A stretch of 64,000 nucleotides of DNA from positions 1 through 64,000 of the forward strand of contig JASANG010003696.1 in assembly GCA_030248215.1 (NCBI GenBank), given 5' to 3'. The DNA is from Enoplolaimus lenunculus (Eukaryota > Nematoda > Enoplea > Enoplida > Thoracostomopsidae). This document shows, one piece after another, positions 44,201 to 53,071 of this stretch (position 1 is its first letter; every line of letters begins with the position of its first letter). The position numbers and the translations under genes are program-made. A model generated the notes under the pieces. It worked only from the letters and a program-made list of their open reading frames with translations, made no database searches and had not been told where the DNA came from.

Positions 44201-47200
44201 TTTTATAAAGGTTCACGTCGCAATTTGAAACTAATTCGAAACAATATGTTAGAATATAAAATACGTCTTAATAAAATATACGCATAATTTTAAAAGGAAG
44301 ATGTTAATACCTTGAGTTTGGCAAACAAATAATAAGCGATCAGGTACGCAACGCTAAGAGCACAACCAATTGCATTACATATTGCAAGTGTGCTATTACT
44401 CGATAGCAGTCCGTAATACAGGTAAACGAAACTGCTAAAAAATTGTTAAAATGCACCGGTCAATGTTACTTTAAGGGTCGTAACAGTAGATTAAGCGTAT
44501 TCCTAAGCCTAAGTTGAAGCCTTAGCATAAGCAAAAGTGTAATCTAGAATCTAAACCAACTATTTTATAGACCCACCAGAAACCTGGACGCCGCTTAAAG
44601 TAACATGGGCCAAATGCACTATTAGTTAAAATTGAACGAATATGTTTAGTTGCAATTCAAGAGTCGAATACAGGGGCCACGGGGTACGCCTTCTATTTTA
44701 GTCGAACGTTTCACTAAGGATTACAATACATAGGTGATGTTCCTATGTGATTCACATTTATTGGCGGCGGAACATATTAAAAGCGATAGGGCAAAATGAC
44801 AAATTTGTCCCAAGATTAAACTTTAGATGTCGGGGTACAAATTTTACCAAAACAACATTTCCGGGTTTGGGCCCACGTAAAGATCAAGGGCGAAATATAC
44901 TTCTGTTGGACTAGAATGGAATAAGCTTAAGCTTTAGGCTATTTTTTGCATGGCTTAGGCTTAGGCTTTAGGGTTAGACTTAGGAATAAACTGATTCCTA
45001 CGCTTAGGCTTAGGCTTAGGCTTAGGCTTAGGCTTGTGAAAAAGCTTATAAAATAGTTCCGCCCCTGTTCTTTACATTGTCCGGGGTTTGATAAATTAAG
45101 AACTATCGAAATTATTCAGCTACGGTAAAGTTAGTTAACACAAGTTCGCTTTAAGAGCGTCATTGTCCTAAAAATCAAATTTTTAAACTGATAATTCAGA
45201 GGTTGACCCGTGGACGGGACTAAGTTGCCATCCCCTGTTTTCGCAAATGCTGTATTTGACCTAAACGTCAGGAACTGATTTGCTGGTTCAACGGCGTCCC
45301 AATAGGGGGCCTTGGGTGACCTTGCTCTTCGCCAAATTTGGCTACAGCCTTCCCTCAAAATGGACTCGGTGTAAAAGTAAACAATTTCGAATTGCAATTG
45401 TAGGCCCGTCCCAAATATAAATTTCTGCGGACACCCCTGGGCAGGTTCTAGGACTGCCACGATTCTCTAGTATTTGAACATTTTCACAGGTAAGTGTACC
45501 GGTAGTTATGGATGTTTCAGGCGAGCAGATTTTTTCGAGCCATATTTCGGGGAACCATGTTACTGATCATCCTATAGCCTAAATTACCCGTTTGAGACTA
45601 TTTAAAGTGATTTCGATTTGTAATATATTTCGCCTAAGCTGGAAACAATACCTAAGCTAAACTTTAATTTAAGATAAGAATTAATCTCGAAACCTTTGGA
45701 TTATGGATAAACCGCGTAATAACGCACGCAGTCCCGTGTCAGCTCACCTTCCTAGGGGAGCTAAAAAATTTTCAGGAAGGGCATTCAAGGATTTTTTAAT
45801 CAGTTACAAGCAAGGTTGAAAATTTTATAAAGGGCAAAATTTTTCCAGGGCGGCTGAGCCCCCCATGGCCCACCCCGTTGGCTACGGGACCGAATGCACG
45901 CCCGCTTTCGGTACAAATTCTTTGATTTTCCTCCGATTAATGTCAGCAACATTTTAGATCTGTAACAGTTCAACTGTTACAGTGGCAGATCCAAAAGAAC
46001 GGAGAACGTCCCAACTGATGTGAAAAAAGTTCAAAAGCGAAGCGATCCAGAAACCAAACGGAATTTAGAAATAATTTCTAACATTTTGAATTTGATGATT
46101 TTTAAGGACTCTGGTTAGTGCCCGATCTCAATGGGTCCGCCACTGCCGTAATTACCACAGGAATCCCATCGATAAAGGCAACGGAGCCAACAAATCAACT
46201 GCATTGGATTTGATTGTTTTGTACAGCGTAGGTCTGAAACAGATAAAATATATTTATTTCGTAGAAACAAAATCTATGAGAGGCACGCGGTTCACATTTA
46301 AAGCCATCTTCTTATCAGGGTATATTTTAGCTTAATGTGCTCTTTCTCCGACGTTTACGCTTTGGCTTTAGGCTTAGAACAAGCCTTACCTATGCGTAAG
46401 CATAAGCCTAGGCCTAGCTCTAGCATGAATTTGTGCTAAACCTAAACTGCTTAAGCCCAAGCTTAAATATTAACCTTACGTTGAGGGAAGTATACCAAAG
46501 CCCTAAGCCTAAACCTAAATCTTACCCTTATTTAAAGGGAAGTGTACAACCGTAAGCTTGAATTTGATTTGGTTTGTCTCCGATTCTATCAAATGTCGTG
46601 CTTCCTTCAAACTATTATACTTGAGTCGCTTTACGTTCCCAGAAGAAGGAAGCGCATTGAAATATACCTACGCTTAATCGTACCAACATCAGCCCAACCT
46701 TTGGTTGTGTCCCGTTTTCAGCGGCGGATACAGAGGAACCGAAAATGTACCTCTTTTCAACAGTTAAGACATCTGTATTTTTCCATGTATACTACTGTTT
46801 AAAACGGACGCTCTGAGTTGAATTGCGTCATTTTATGCGTTTGATGACTGGTTTAGAGCATTTAATTTACTATTACTTTCGCGACACAAATGTATGAGGA
46901 AACTCTTTCTGCAACAACCAAACTTTTTGAATCAATTTTGTGCTTTTTATCTTTCAGGTGGGAGGCTGTGGCATCCTTGAACTTTCCGCATGTTGTGAGA
47001 ACACTAAGAATGATGGGGTTCTCGCCCCACAACCCCTTATTAATTTGTTCATTAGTCAGACAGCAGAATCGCTGCTAAAGTACTTTTGGACTGTTTTGGT
47101 GTATGATAAGAAATCGTTTACCGAAAATAGTTTGAATTCCAAAGCTATAAGCTCATGGGTTCTTTGTGATGGGAAATTCAAGTGTGCCCTTTACAGATTT

Positions 47201-47870
47201 CCCGATTTGCAAGCTAGCCTTTTACTAATTAGCATAAAATACTCAGTTAGGCTTGGTGTCCTGTTAAATGAAGAGCGATCAAAATTTGAAATGACGGCCA
47301 GAGTGTAATCTCGTGACGCGACTCGGTATATGTATATAAGTAGATTTTCTTTCTAGCAAAGGTATTAAATTTAGTACTTGACGGTGCGTATTCGAAGCTA
47401 ATTTTTTGCTGTGTAAATTTTGAGATAATTTAAAAATACGAAGTCATTATTCTCATAAAATATAAAGCTCAACTGAAGTTTTTTAATTTTGTCCTGTATT
47501 TGAAATCAAACTCTTAAATGATCGTGGAATTATGCAGGTATGTGATTCAATATTTTAACTCAGGTTTGAATACAGAATTTGTTTTCGTCAACTCTAGTTA
47601 CTTTAACGGTGAAACGATGCGAATTTTTTCAAAATTTGTTTCACAATAGCATTTCTCGAATCCGGCCGATATCCGGATATTTGGTTATCCAGATACACGT
47701 TTGTTTTAGTTACATATCCGGATATTTTTCATATCCGGAGATCAGGTGGTCATGTATAATATGTAATATACAATAAAACTATATATATACGCATAAACTT
47801 ACATCGGAGATAAAAATAACACGTATGTTGTCAATGGTGTTATAACTTCTAATGCACTCAAAAGTTCCAT
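41225..47870 (-). CDS. SLC50A1: SWEET family sugar transporter, 6 exons, complete
   Basis: Six minus-strand exons (47870-47803, 46233-46156, 44434-44311, 44121-43972, 42825-42706, 41320-41225) join in phase (2,2,0,0,0) into 211 residues from ATG to stop, the normal animal SWEET length. Seven helices in a 3+1+3 MtN3 arrangement are visible. Repeat one has FLSPIPTLYKTIKS and LYYGLL. Repeat two has APLAELNDVIRLQSTENLPF, WSLYGWII and APNAIGAMLGAVQLALFVIF. SWEETs are facilitative sugar uniporters of the plasma or Golgi membrane. Introns hold TTAGGC-core and other elements and stretch a 636-bp coding sequence over 6.6 kb. It is convergent with the Noggin/Trunk-like gene. Assignment to the SWEET family is firm; one-to-one orthology with vertebrate SLC50A1 is inferred from animals usually having one or few copies. 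Confidence 0.93.
41498..41625 (+). mobile_element. TTAGGC-core element, degraded
   Basis: GGCCTATGTATTTGATCAG, CCGTGGGATTG, GCTTAAACTTTCAGCTTAGG, and AACTGTACCGGCCCTGTTG, without a clean right end. Confidence 0.6.
42300..42460. repeat. CCGGATAT dispersed repeat
   Basis: TTTCGGATATCCGAAATAG and further CCGGATAT words. Same motif family as 17312, 47660, 52610 and 54170. Confidence 0.45.
43084..43496. mobile_element. GACCCGAATA element, copy 2
   Basis: GTATTGACCCGAATAAAAGG to TTATTCGGGTCACTACAATA, with the AATAAGAGGGGGG and CCTAATTAGAGT interior shared with 15757-16202. In the last SWEET intron... between exons 43972 and 42825. Confidence 0.8.
43748..43961. mobile_element. TACACTGCAAAAAA element
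   Basis: TACACTGCAAAAAATGGTGA and TCACCACTTTTTTGCAGTGT are inverted ends of a 214-bp element. The interior repeats GACTCA/TGAGTC words. It ends only about 11 bp from the SWEET exon at 43972. Confidence 0.85.
44458..44612 (-). mobile_element. TTAGGC-core element, GTTACTTT subfamily
   Basis: GGTCAATGTTACTTTAAGGG, GTATTCCTAAGCCTAAG, and CGCTTAAAGTAACATGGGCC. It lies about 24 bp from the acceptor of SWEET exon 3. Confidence 0.75.
44869..45083 (+). mobile_element. TTAGGC-core element, complete
   Basis: GGCCCACGTAAAGATCAAGG to TTCTTTACATTGTCC with a pure six-unit TTAGGC run. GGGTTTG flanks both sides. Confidence 0.9.
45735..45898 (+). mobile_element. GTAGCC-family element in SWEET intron
   Basis: TGTCAGCTCACCTTCCTAGG, GGGCATTCAAGG, GTTACAAGCAAGGTTG, and CCGTTGGCTACGG. 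Confidence 0.65.
46330..46530. mobile_element. TTAGGC-rich relic
   Basis: Mixed-orientation GCTTTAGGCTTAG, CCTAGGCCTAGC, and CCTAAGCCTAAACC without terminal repeats. Probably a heavily rearranged copy. Confidence 0.5.
47660..47745. repeat. CCGGATAT dispersed repeat
   Basis: GGCCGATATCCGGATATTTG and CATATCCGGATATTTTTC, palindromic, in the first SWEET intron... immediately past exon 1 on its 3' side would be lower coordinates; at 47660-47745 it lies within intron 1. Confidence 0.45.
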
Positions 47871-47980
47871 AACGCTACCTTTAAGGTTAAACCTAAAAAT
47901 TCAGCGCTATGGCTTCAAATCAGCGAATTTGTTAAATTTTTAAGTTATATACGGTACGGCTGAAAATTTCAAAACTAAAA

Positions 47981-48298
47981 TACACTATCTCATTGGTTCG
48001 CGGTACAGCATCTCATTGGTCTGCTTAAAATACAACATCTCATTGGTCTGTGTAAAATACAGCAAGTAACTGGTCCGCGTAAAGTTCAGCATCTAATTGG
48101 TCTGCGTAAAATGCAGCATCTCATTGGTCCGCGTAAAATACATCATTTTATAAGTCTGTGTAAAATACAGCATCTCATTGGCCTGCGTAAAATACAACAT
48201 CTCATTGGTCCGCGTAAAATGCATCATTTTATTGGTCTTTGTAAAATACAGCATCTCATTGGCCTGCGTAAACAACAGCATCTCATTGGTCCACTTTG
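47981..48298. repeat. 27-bp minisatellite
   Basis: About eleven diverged copies of a unit near CAGCATCTCATTGGTCTGCG plus TAAAATA. Being a multiple of three, it holds open frames on both strands that are not genes. It begins ~110 bp upstream of the SWEET ATG, so it could lie in that promoter region. Confidence 0.85.
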
Positions 48299-48309
48299 TA
48301 GTTGATTCG

Positions 48310-48430
48310 GGCCCATGTTAATTATAGGCACCTGTCAAATGGGACACATTTTGAGAGTAGGGCCTTCTAGATGAGTAGACTTATGTTAGGCTAGGCAAGC
48401 CTAGGCTTATAGCTTTATGTTTAGGGTACA
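48310..48430 (+). mobile_element. last TTAGGC-family fragment in the window
   Basis: GGCCCATGTTAATTATAGGC then TTATGTTAGGCTAGGCAAGC and CCTAGGCTTATAG. It is degraded, belongs to the GTTACTTT-type subfamily, and has no family copies after it. Confidence 0.5.
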
Positions 48431-48679
48431 AATTTAGCATTGCCACAAAGCATTTCCTATAACCATGCTCAAAGTAGACCACAAGGCCTTAATCATGCCG
48501 TTGATGCGTTATCACTAGTGGGTTCACTTGATCATCTCCTCACAGCGTTAAAGATCATATAAATCTTGTCACCCAAAATTATATCAACTCACGAGTGAAC
48601 AAATCCTTTCACTCATATAGTATACTATAAGCAACTAAATACAAATAATATGCGAGCAACATAGAAACTGTGAGCAGTG

Positions 48680-48880
48680 TTTAACAATTCTATAACATAT
48701 ATGCGCAGTGCAAAATCTCCACAAGACGTGACAACGTGAGAATCCGGTCGTTCTCGACCGACAAACTCTTATAGTTCAGTGGCCATCGTAAACGTCTCCC
48801 ACACGTCAGACTGGATATCGAATCTTACCATGAAATTACATCTCATATGAAATTGAAAGCATTCGTGTGAAAAAGCGTTT
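48680..48880 (+). mobile_element. tRNA-like element, copy 4
   Basis: GCGCAGTGCAAAATCTCC, TTATAGTTCAGTGGCCATCG (A-box region), a weakened B-box (GATATCGAATCTTACC), and a decayed right end TTCGTGTGAAAAAGCG. Confidence 0.6.
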
Positions 48881-48904
48881 CTAAAACTACAAAGAATAAC
48901 TAAT

Positions 48905-49460
48905 TGGTTTTCAGAGTTGATCAGTTAGCTCACTGAAATTAACAGTGTATTGAAAATACAATTTGAAAGTTTATTTTCAAGTTTGCAAAAAGTGTACGAC
49001 TACATGTTCAACACATAAACACGTTTACAAAGAAATATTTAAAAATCTCATGACAAGGTCATTTAAATTTGAAAAATAGTCAAATAGCAAAAGCAAACTT
49101 TTGGTAAAAATTGTCCAGATTCCAAGCTGATGCTTTAAATATTTGTTTTGTTTCTGTTTACGAACCTCGGTACAAACGTAACTTTACAGCTGTATTGCGT
49201 GGCATTGCCCACAAAGCAACTGTCAAAACGAACGTTTCACAATTTTAAAATTCAAATATACGCACACAAATTTGTTGTATAAAGCATTTTTTTGTAAATG
49301 TTGTAAACATTTTACAAAAAAACAGTGCTTGTACCTTAATTGGAATAGTGTCGGCGCGAAACCTTATTATAAAGCTGAAACGCATCACATAAATATTTTG
49401 GAAGCGATGTCATCTGATCATTCCATGCCCAAATTTGAATTTTGAATAATTCGAGCTTTA
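48905..49460. other. intergenic with a palindromic-family relic
   Basis: 48905-48945 is a relic of the CACTGTAAATT family. A minus-strand frame at about 49230-49167 after TTTTGACAG reads CFVGNATQYSCKVTFVPR up to a weak donor. It might be an isolated exon, but nothing connects to it. Confidence 0.3.
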
Positions 49461-49522
49461 ACGTGTCCACTACCGAGGTCCGCCCTTGAGACCCAAAAAA
49501 TTGTTTTGCAACAAGCTGGACA

Positions 49523-49950
49523 ACGGTGTGTAACCGGATATCTGTTTCCTGGAAAAATCGGTGTTCGTTTCAGTATCAGTTTCTGTTATAGAAATAACGG
49601 TAATTTTGTTAATATTTTGACGTTCAAAATTAGTGTCAATCTTATCTGGCAATTTTTCGTTACAGATATGCTGCAATTGTTTGAAATGAAATAAAAATTA
49701 CGAAATTCATGCAAAATTTTAAAATTCCAATGGTTCCACTAGTTTTGGTTTAAACTTAAAAACCTGACGAATTTTACATACCTCCATTGTGTTAGAAGAA
49801 AATAAAACATCTTTCAAACATTTATATTTCAATGGTCGTTTTCCATTTCAGTTTCCGTTTCCGTTATTTTGATTACTTACCGTTTCCGTTACCGCTTTCG
49901 TTACTTTTGCTGTTCGTTTACGTTCTGTTTGACAAATTACATAATTACAT
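49523..49950. repeat. pyrimidine-rich TTTCCGTT dispersed repeats
   Basis: GTGTAACCGGATATCTGTTT at 49529 and runs of GTTTCCGTTACCG-like units at 49850-49930. They match sequence at 9006-9136 and 57300-57580. Confidence 0.5.
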
Positions 49951-49969
49951 ATCATTTGACACAACCTGT

Positions 49970-50160
49970 AGAGCTGAGTTGAATGGTTTAGTTGTTCAGC
50001 AATCAGACTTCTAGCTAGCGGCTTTACTTTCAAATAACTGATTTGGCACCGTCCCAAATCGTTGGCAGCGCGGCAAATTAGTTCTTTGAGCATAACACGT
50101 TAGCCAAACGTCTGATTGCGGAACACGTTGCACCATACAACTCAGCTCCGTAAGCTGCGT
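49970..50160. mobile_element. small foldback element
   Basis: GAGCTGAGTTGAATGG, TTCAGCAATCAGAC and CTAGC in the left arm recur inverted in the right arm (GTCTGATTGCGGAA, CATACAACTCAGCTC). This also accounts for a minus-strand open frame across it. Confidence 0.6.
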
Positions 50161-50164
50161 TGAA

Positions 50165-51145
50165 CGATATGTAGTTGTCTAAATTTTTAAAAAGATTTTG
50201 GTTCCCGACAGGAAACCAACTAAAAAATCGAATTTTTTAAAAAAATTCAAATTTGGGCGTGAAATGATTAGGGAAGGATATGAGAAGCTCAAATATTAAA
50301 CATTTTTAAAATAGAAACATTTTTGACAAACGCCGGCTGGGGGATAACCGAAACAACCCGTTGTTTAATACAAATAAAATAAATTGTCTTGAAATTTCAA
50401 GACTCTCACTTTCTTAAATTTTCAACACATTATAATGTCTTGCTTTTCAGAAATTAATAGCCTTAACCAGCTCAGAAATTTGTGCCAAAAGTGGTTAAAA
50501 CATAAATGTGTTTTATTCAAGCAATTTTATTATTTACAATTTTTAAGAAACATATTTCTTTCTTTCTAAAAATATATAATTGTTTTAATATATTCAAGAA
50601 TTAATTTTTGATTTTTAGGTATGCAAGAAAGTTGCTTCGTTTATATTCTTAAAAGAAGATATATAAATAATCAAATTCCGAAGATATTTCGGGTTGAGCT
50701 CAGTCTCCCCCATCCTAAGTTTAAGTCTTGGACGTATATATATAAGGTTGTAAAATTATGGTATTTGATTGAGTTTAACTCCCACGTTTGAAGGCGACTT
50801 CTGTGGCAAATCTTGTTTCTAAGATATATGTGTCAAATATCAGCAAATTACATTTATTTCAGACATATTTGCGTTGTATTTCAGGCATATATATTCGTCT
50901 TGTATTTCAGAAATATTTTTCTTAGTCGTTTATAGAACATGCGCTTAAATTTAATACAATGTTTAAGTGTTGAAAATTTCTCACGCAGATTTCTGAAAAA
51001 TTTCAGAAACTAATGTTTTGTGTTCAAGACCGCCCTACCACGATAGATCATCTATTTCATACCTTTGGATGAAACATTACAAATTCATGACGTCAATGCT
51101 AACTTTCCGTTTGACGCTTCGATTTGCCTTCATTGCAGGCCAGAC
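50165..51145. other. AT-rich intergenic, nothing recognised
   Basis: Very AT-rich with short poly-T tracts. No exon with matched splice sites found. Confidence 0.4.
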
Positions 51146-51147
51146 CT

Positions 51148-51301
51148 GTAGCCAGGTCACCTTATTAGGTGTGCTAAATATTTTTCAGGAGGGGCATACA
51201 AGAATTTTCGATGACTTAATATTAGCAAGGTTGAAAATTTTCTTGTGGGGAGGGGCAAAATTTTTTGCGGGAGATTCCCTTCAGTCCACCTCTGGGTACG
51301 G
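51148..51301 (+). mobile_element. GTAGCC-family element
   Basis: GTAGCCAGGTCACCTTATTA, AGGAGGGGCATACAAG, AGCAAGGTTGAAAATT, and CCTCTGGGTACGG. Confidence 0.7.
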
Positions 51302-51568
51302 CCTCGTTAGAGGAGATAAATTGTGTGACACTTCTATCGCTACTACATCTAGTGAAAGCTGTGTTATGTTGTCGTAATGTCTGGAAAAGATTAATAATAA
51401 TTAGCAGGGGTACAAATACTTAATTTCAAATGCAACGTCAGTACAGGCAAAATAGCGTAATTTCCACAACAAAAGTGATGCATCATATGTATTTACGACC
51501 GACATACATCTAATTTTTGTTATTTTTAATCAGATATTCAGACTGAGTGTAATTTATGTTCTACAGTA

Positions 51569-51705
51569 TAACGTGTACACCAGGTGACTTTTGAGGATGT
51601 AGTGTGTTGGACACTGAAGCATTTTCTACCTCATTGTGCTGAACACAGAATCATTCTGGTTTCAGTGTGCAGCGCACTGAAAGTTACCAAGTGTACGCAT
51701 GGTAT
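51569..51705. mobile_element. GTGTACACCAGGTGAC palindromic element
   Basis: ACGTGTACACCAGGTGACTT and GAAAGTTACCAAGTGTACGC are inverted ends. The centre has CACTGAAGC and GTTTCAGTGTGC. Confidence 0.5.
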
Positions 51706-51764
51706 TGTAGAAATTGCGTAAATTTAAATGAATTAGCGAATTAGTTATTGCTAAAGTGTATGAC

Positions 51765-52132
51765 TACTGGGTTTCTGAAACCATATATTTCAGCACAATT
51801 TAAAGTACTTGGGCTAAACAATTGTTTATCTATTGTTTCGGTTTTAAAAGCGTACTTTAACGTAAATTCTAATGTCACTCAGGTAAAATTTGTTATATTA
51901 CACATTATCAATTCAGGCTATTAAACCATGATCTAATTTAACCTGTACAATATTAGTGTCTCTTTAACAAAAGTTAAAACTATGCCTTTCTTGTTATGTA
52001 TGACATCGGCTCACATTTGGCGTTTATTTGTTTTGGTGGTCCAAAAGTTATGTATTTGAGTTGGCGACTCAAGTAAACACTTGATTAATGCTTACGTAGG
52101 TAAATATATAAAAATTTCTAAAATCCAGCCAA
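51765..52132. mobile_element. CTGGGTTTC palindromic element, copy 3
   Basis: ACTGGGTTTCTGAAACC at the left and AATTTCTAAAATCCAGCC at the right, with interior AAGTACTTGGG and GGCGACTCAAGTAAACACTT as in the copies at 14592 and 16898. Confidence 0.7.
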
Positions 52133-52339
52133 TATCAGTAAATATTAACCTTTGCTCTAAGTTGGTTGATCTTCATTCTAGAGATGAGTTGACTCCGAGT
52201 AAGTTGAATAAGGCAGGTTGAGTTAAATCAACTCAGAATTCTGAGAGTTCCTTAATATATGGTCTTAATTTGATCACAGTGTTTCAACTCTGTCTAAATT
52301 AAAATCAACTCGTTGTGATTTATATCCATCCTCCAACGG

Positions 52340-53071
52340 ATCCAGCGATGTGTATTTTAAAAGAAGAGAAATGTTTTAAATATCATACTGAATATCAATA
52401 AAAACCTTTGTGACAGTAACTGTGAGTGGAAAAAAGAACAAAGTCAAACAGCTCTAAAATTTTGCAAACAATATATACAGAAAAACCAAAACTGGTCACA
52501 AAAATCGTCAAGAACTCGTTCTGTATTATGATTGAGGTTTGACTAACGATTCCTTTTCGGTTGCTCCAGCTACTTTAGGGTAAAACAATGCAAATATTTT
52601 TAAGAGCATTTCGGATACCCAGATATCCGATGTTATATCCGGATATTGTGATTGACATTTTAACATAGTCTGTATACCCAATTATGTTTTTGTTCGTGGT
52701 TGCGTGCTTAAGGATGCAACACGGTACTCCGACGTCAAATCGTGAAACTGATTCACGACGTCGTAAACGTTTTCTTGCGATTTAAATTTCAATTACAGTT
52801 TAAAAACTTCGTAGCTAGTGCGCACTTCAATTAAAAGTTGGAAAAAATAAACCACGAAATTTGCGTACTTTTTTCCGTATCGGTAAATAACAGTTCGGCA
52901 AAATTTTGTTTTGATATTTCCTGATCTGCCGTATTGAGGTGAACACGAAAATTCCAAAATTTTTGCAAAAATATCGTTTTTGCAATTTTTACGTTTTGAC
53001 CCCATAAAAAGTACCCATTTATTATATTTAGCACCGGAATAAAGATACTTGATGGTGCACTACGGTTTCAG
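52340..53071. other. AT-rich intergenic, CCGGATAT relic
   Basis: A CCGGATAT relic sits at 52610-52655. Open frames on the minus strand at 52793-53034 have no splice context or recognised family. Confidence 0.35.

Noticed and set aside
45131-45460. 109-codon minus-strand frame
   Set aside because: No splice signals, no family features, and it lies in a SWEET intron on the same strand without joining.
48093-48305. Open frames on both strands rich in H/Q/I/L
   Set aside because: 27-bp minisatellite artefact.
49848-50093. 81-codon minus-strand frame starting MLKELICRAAN
   Set aside because: Spans a foldback element and a TTTCCGTT repeat; its sequence is explained by the inverted arms.
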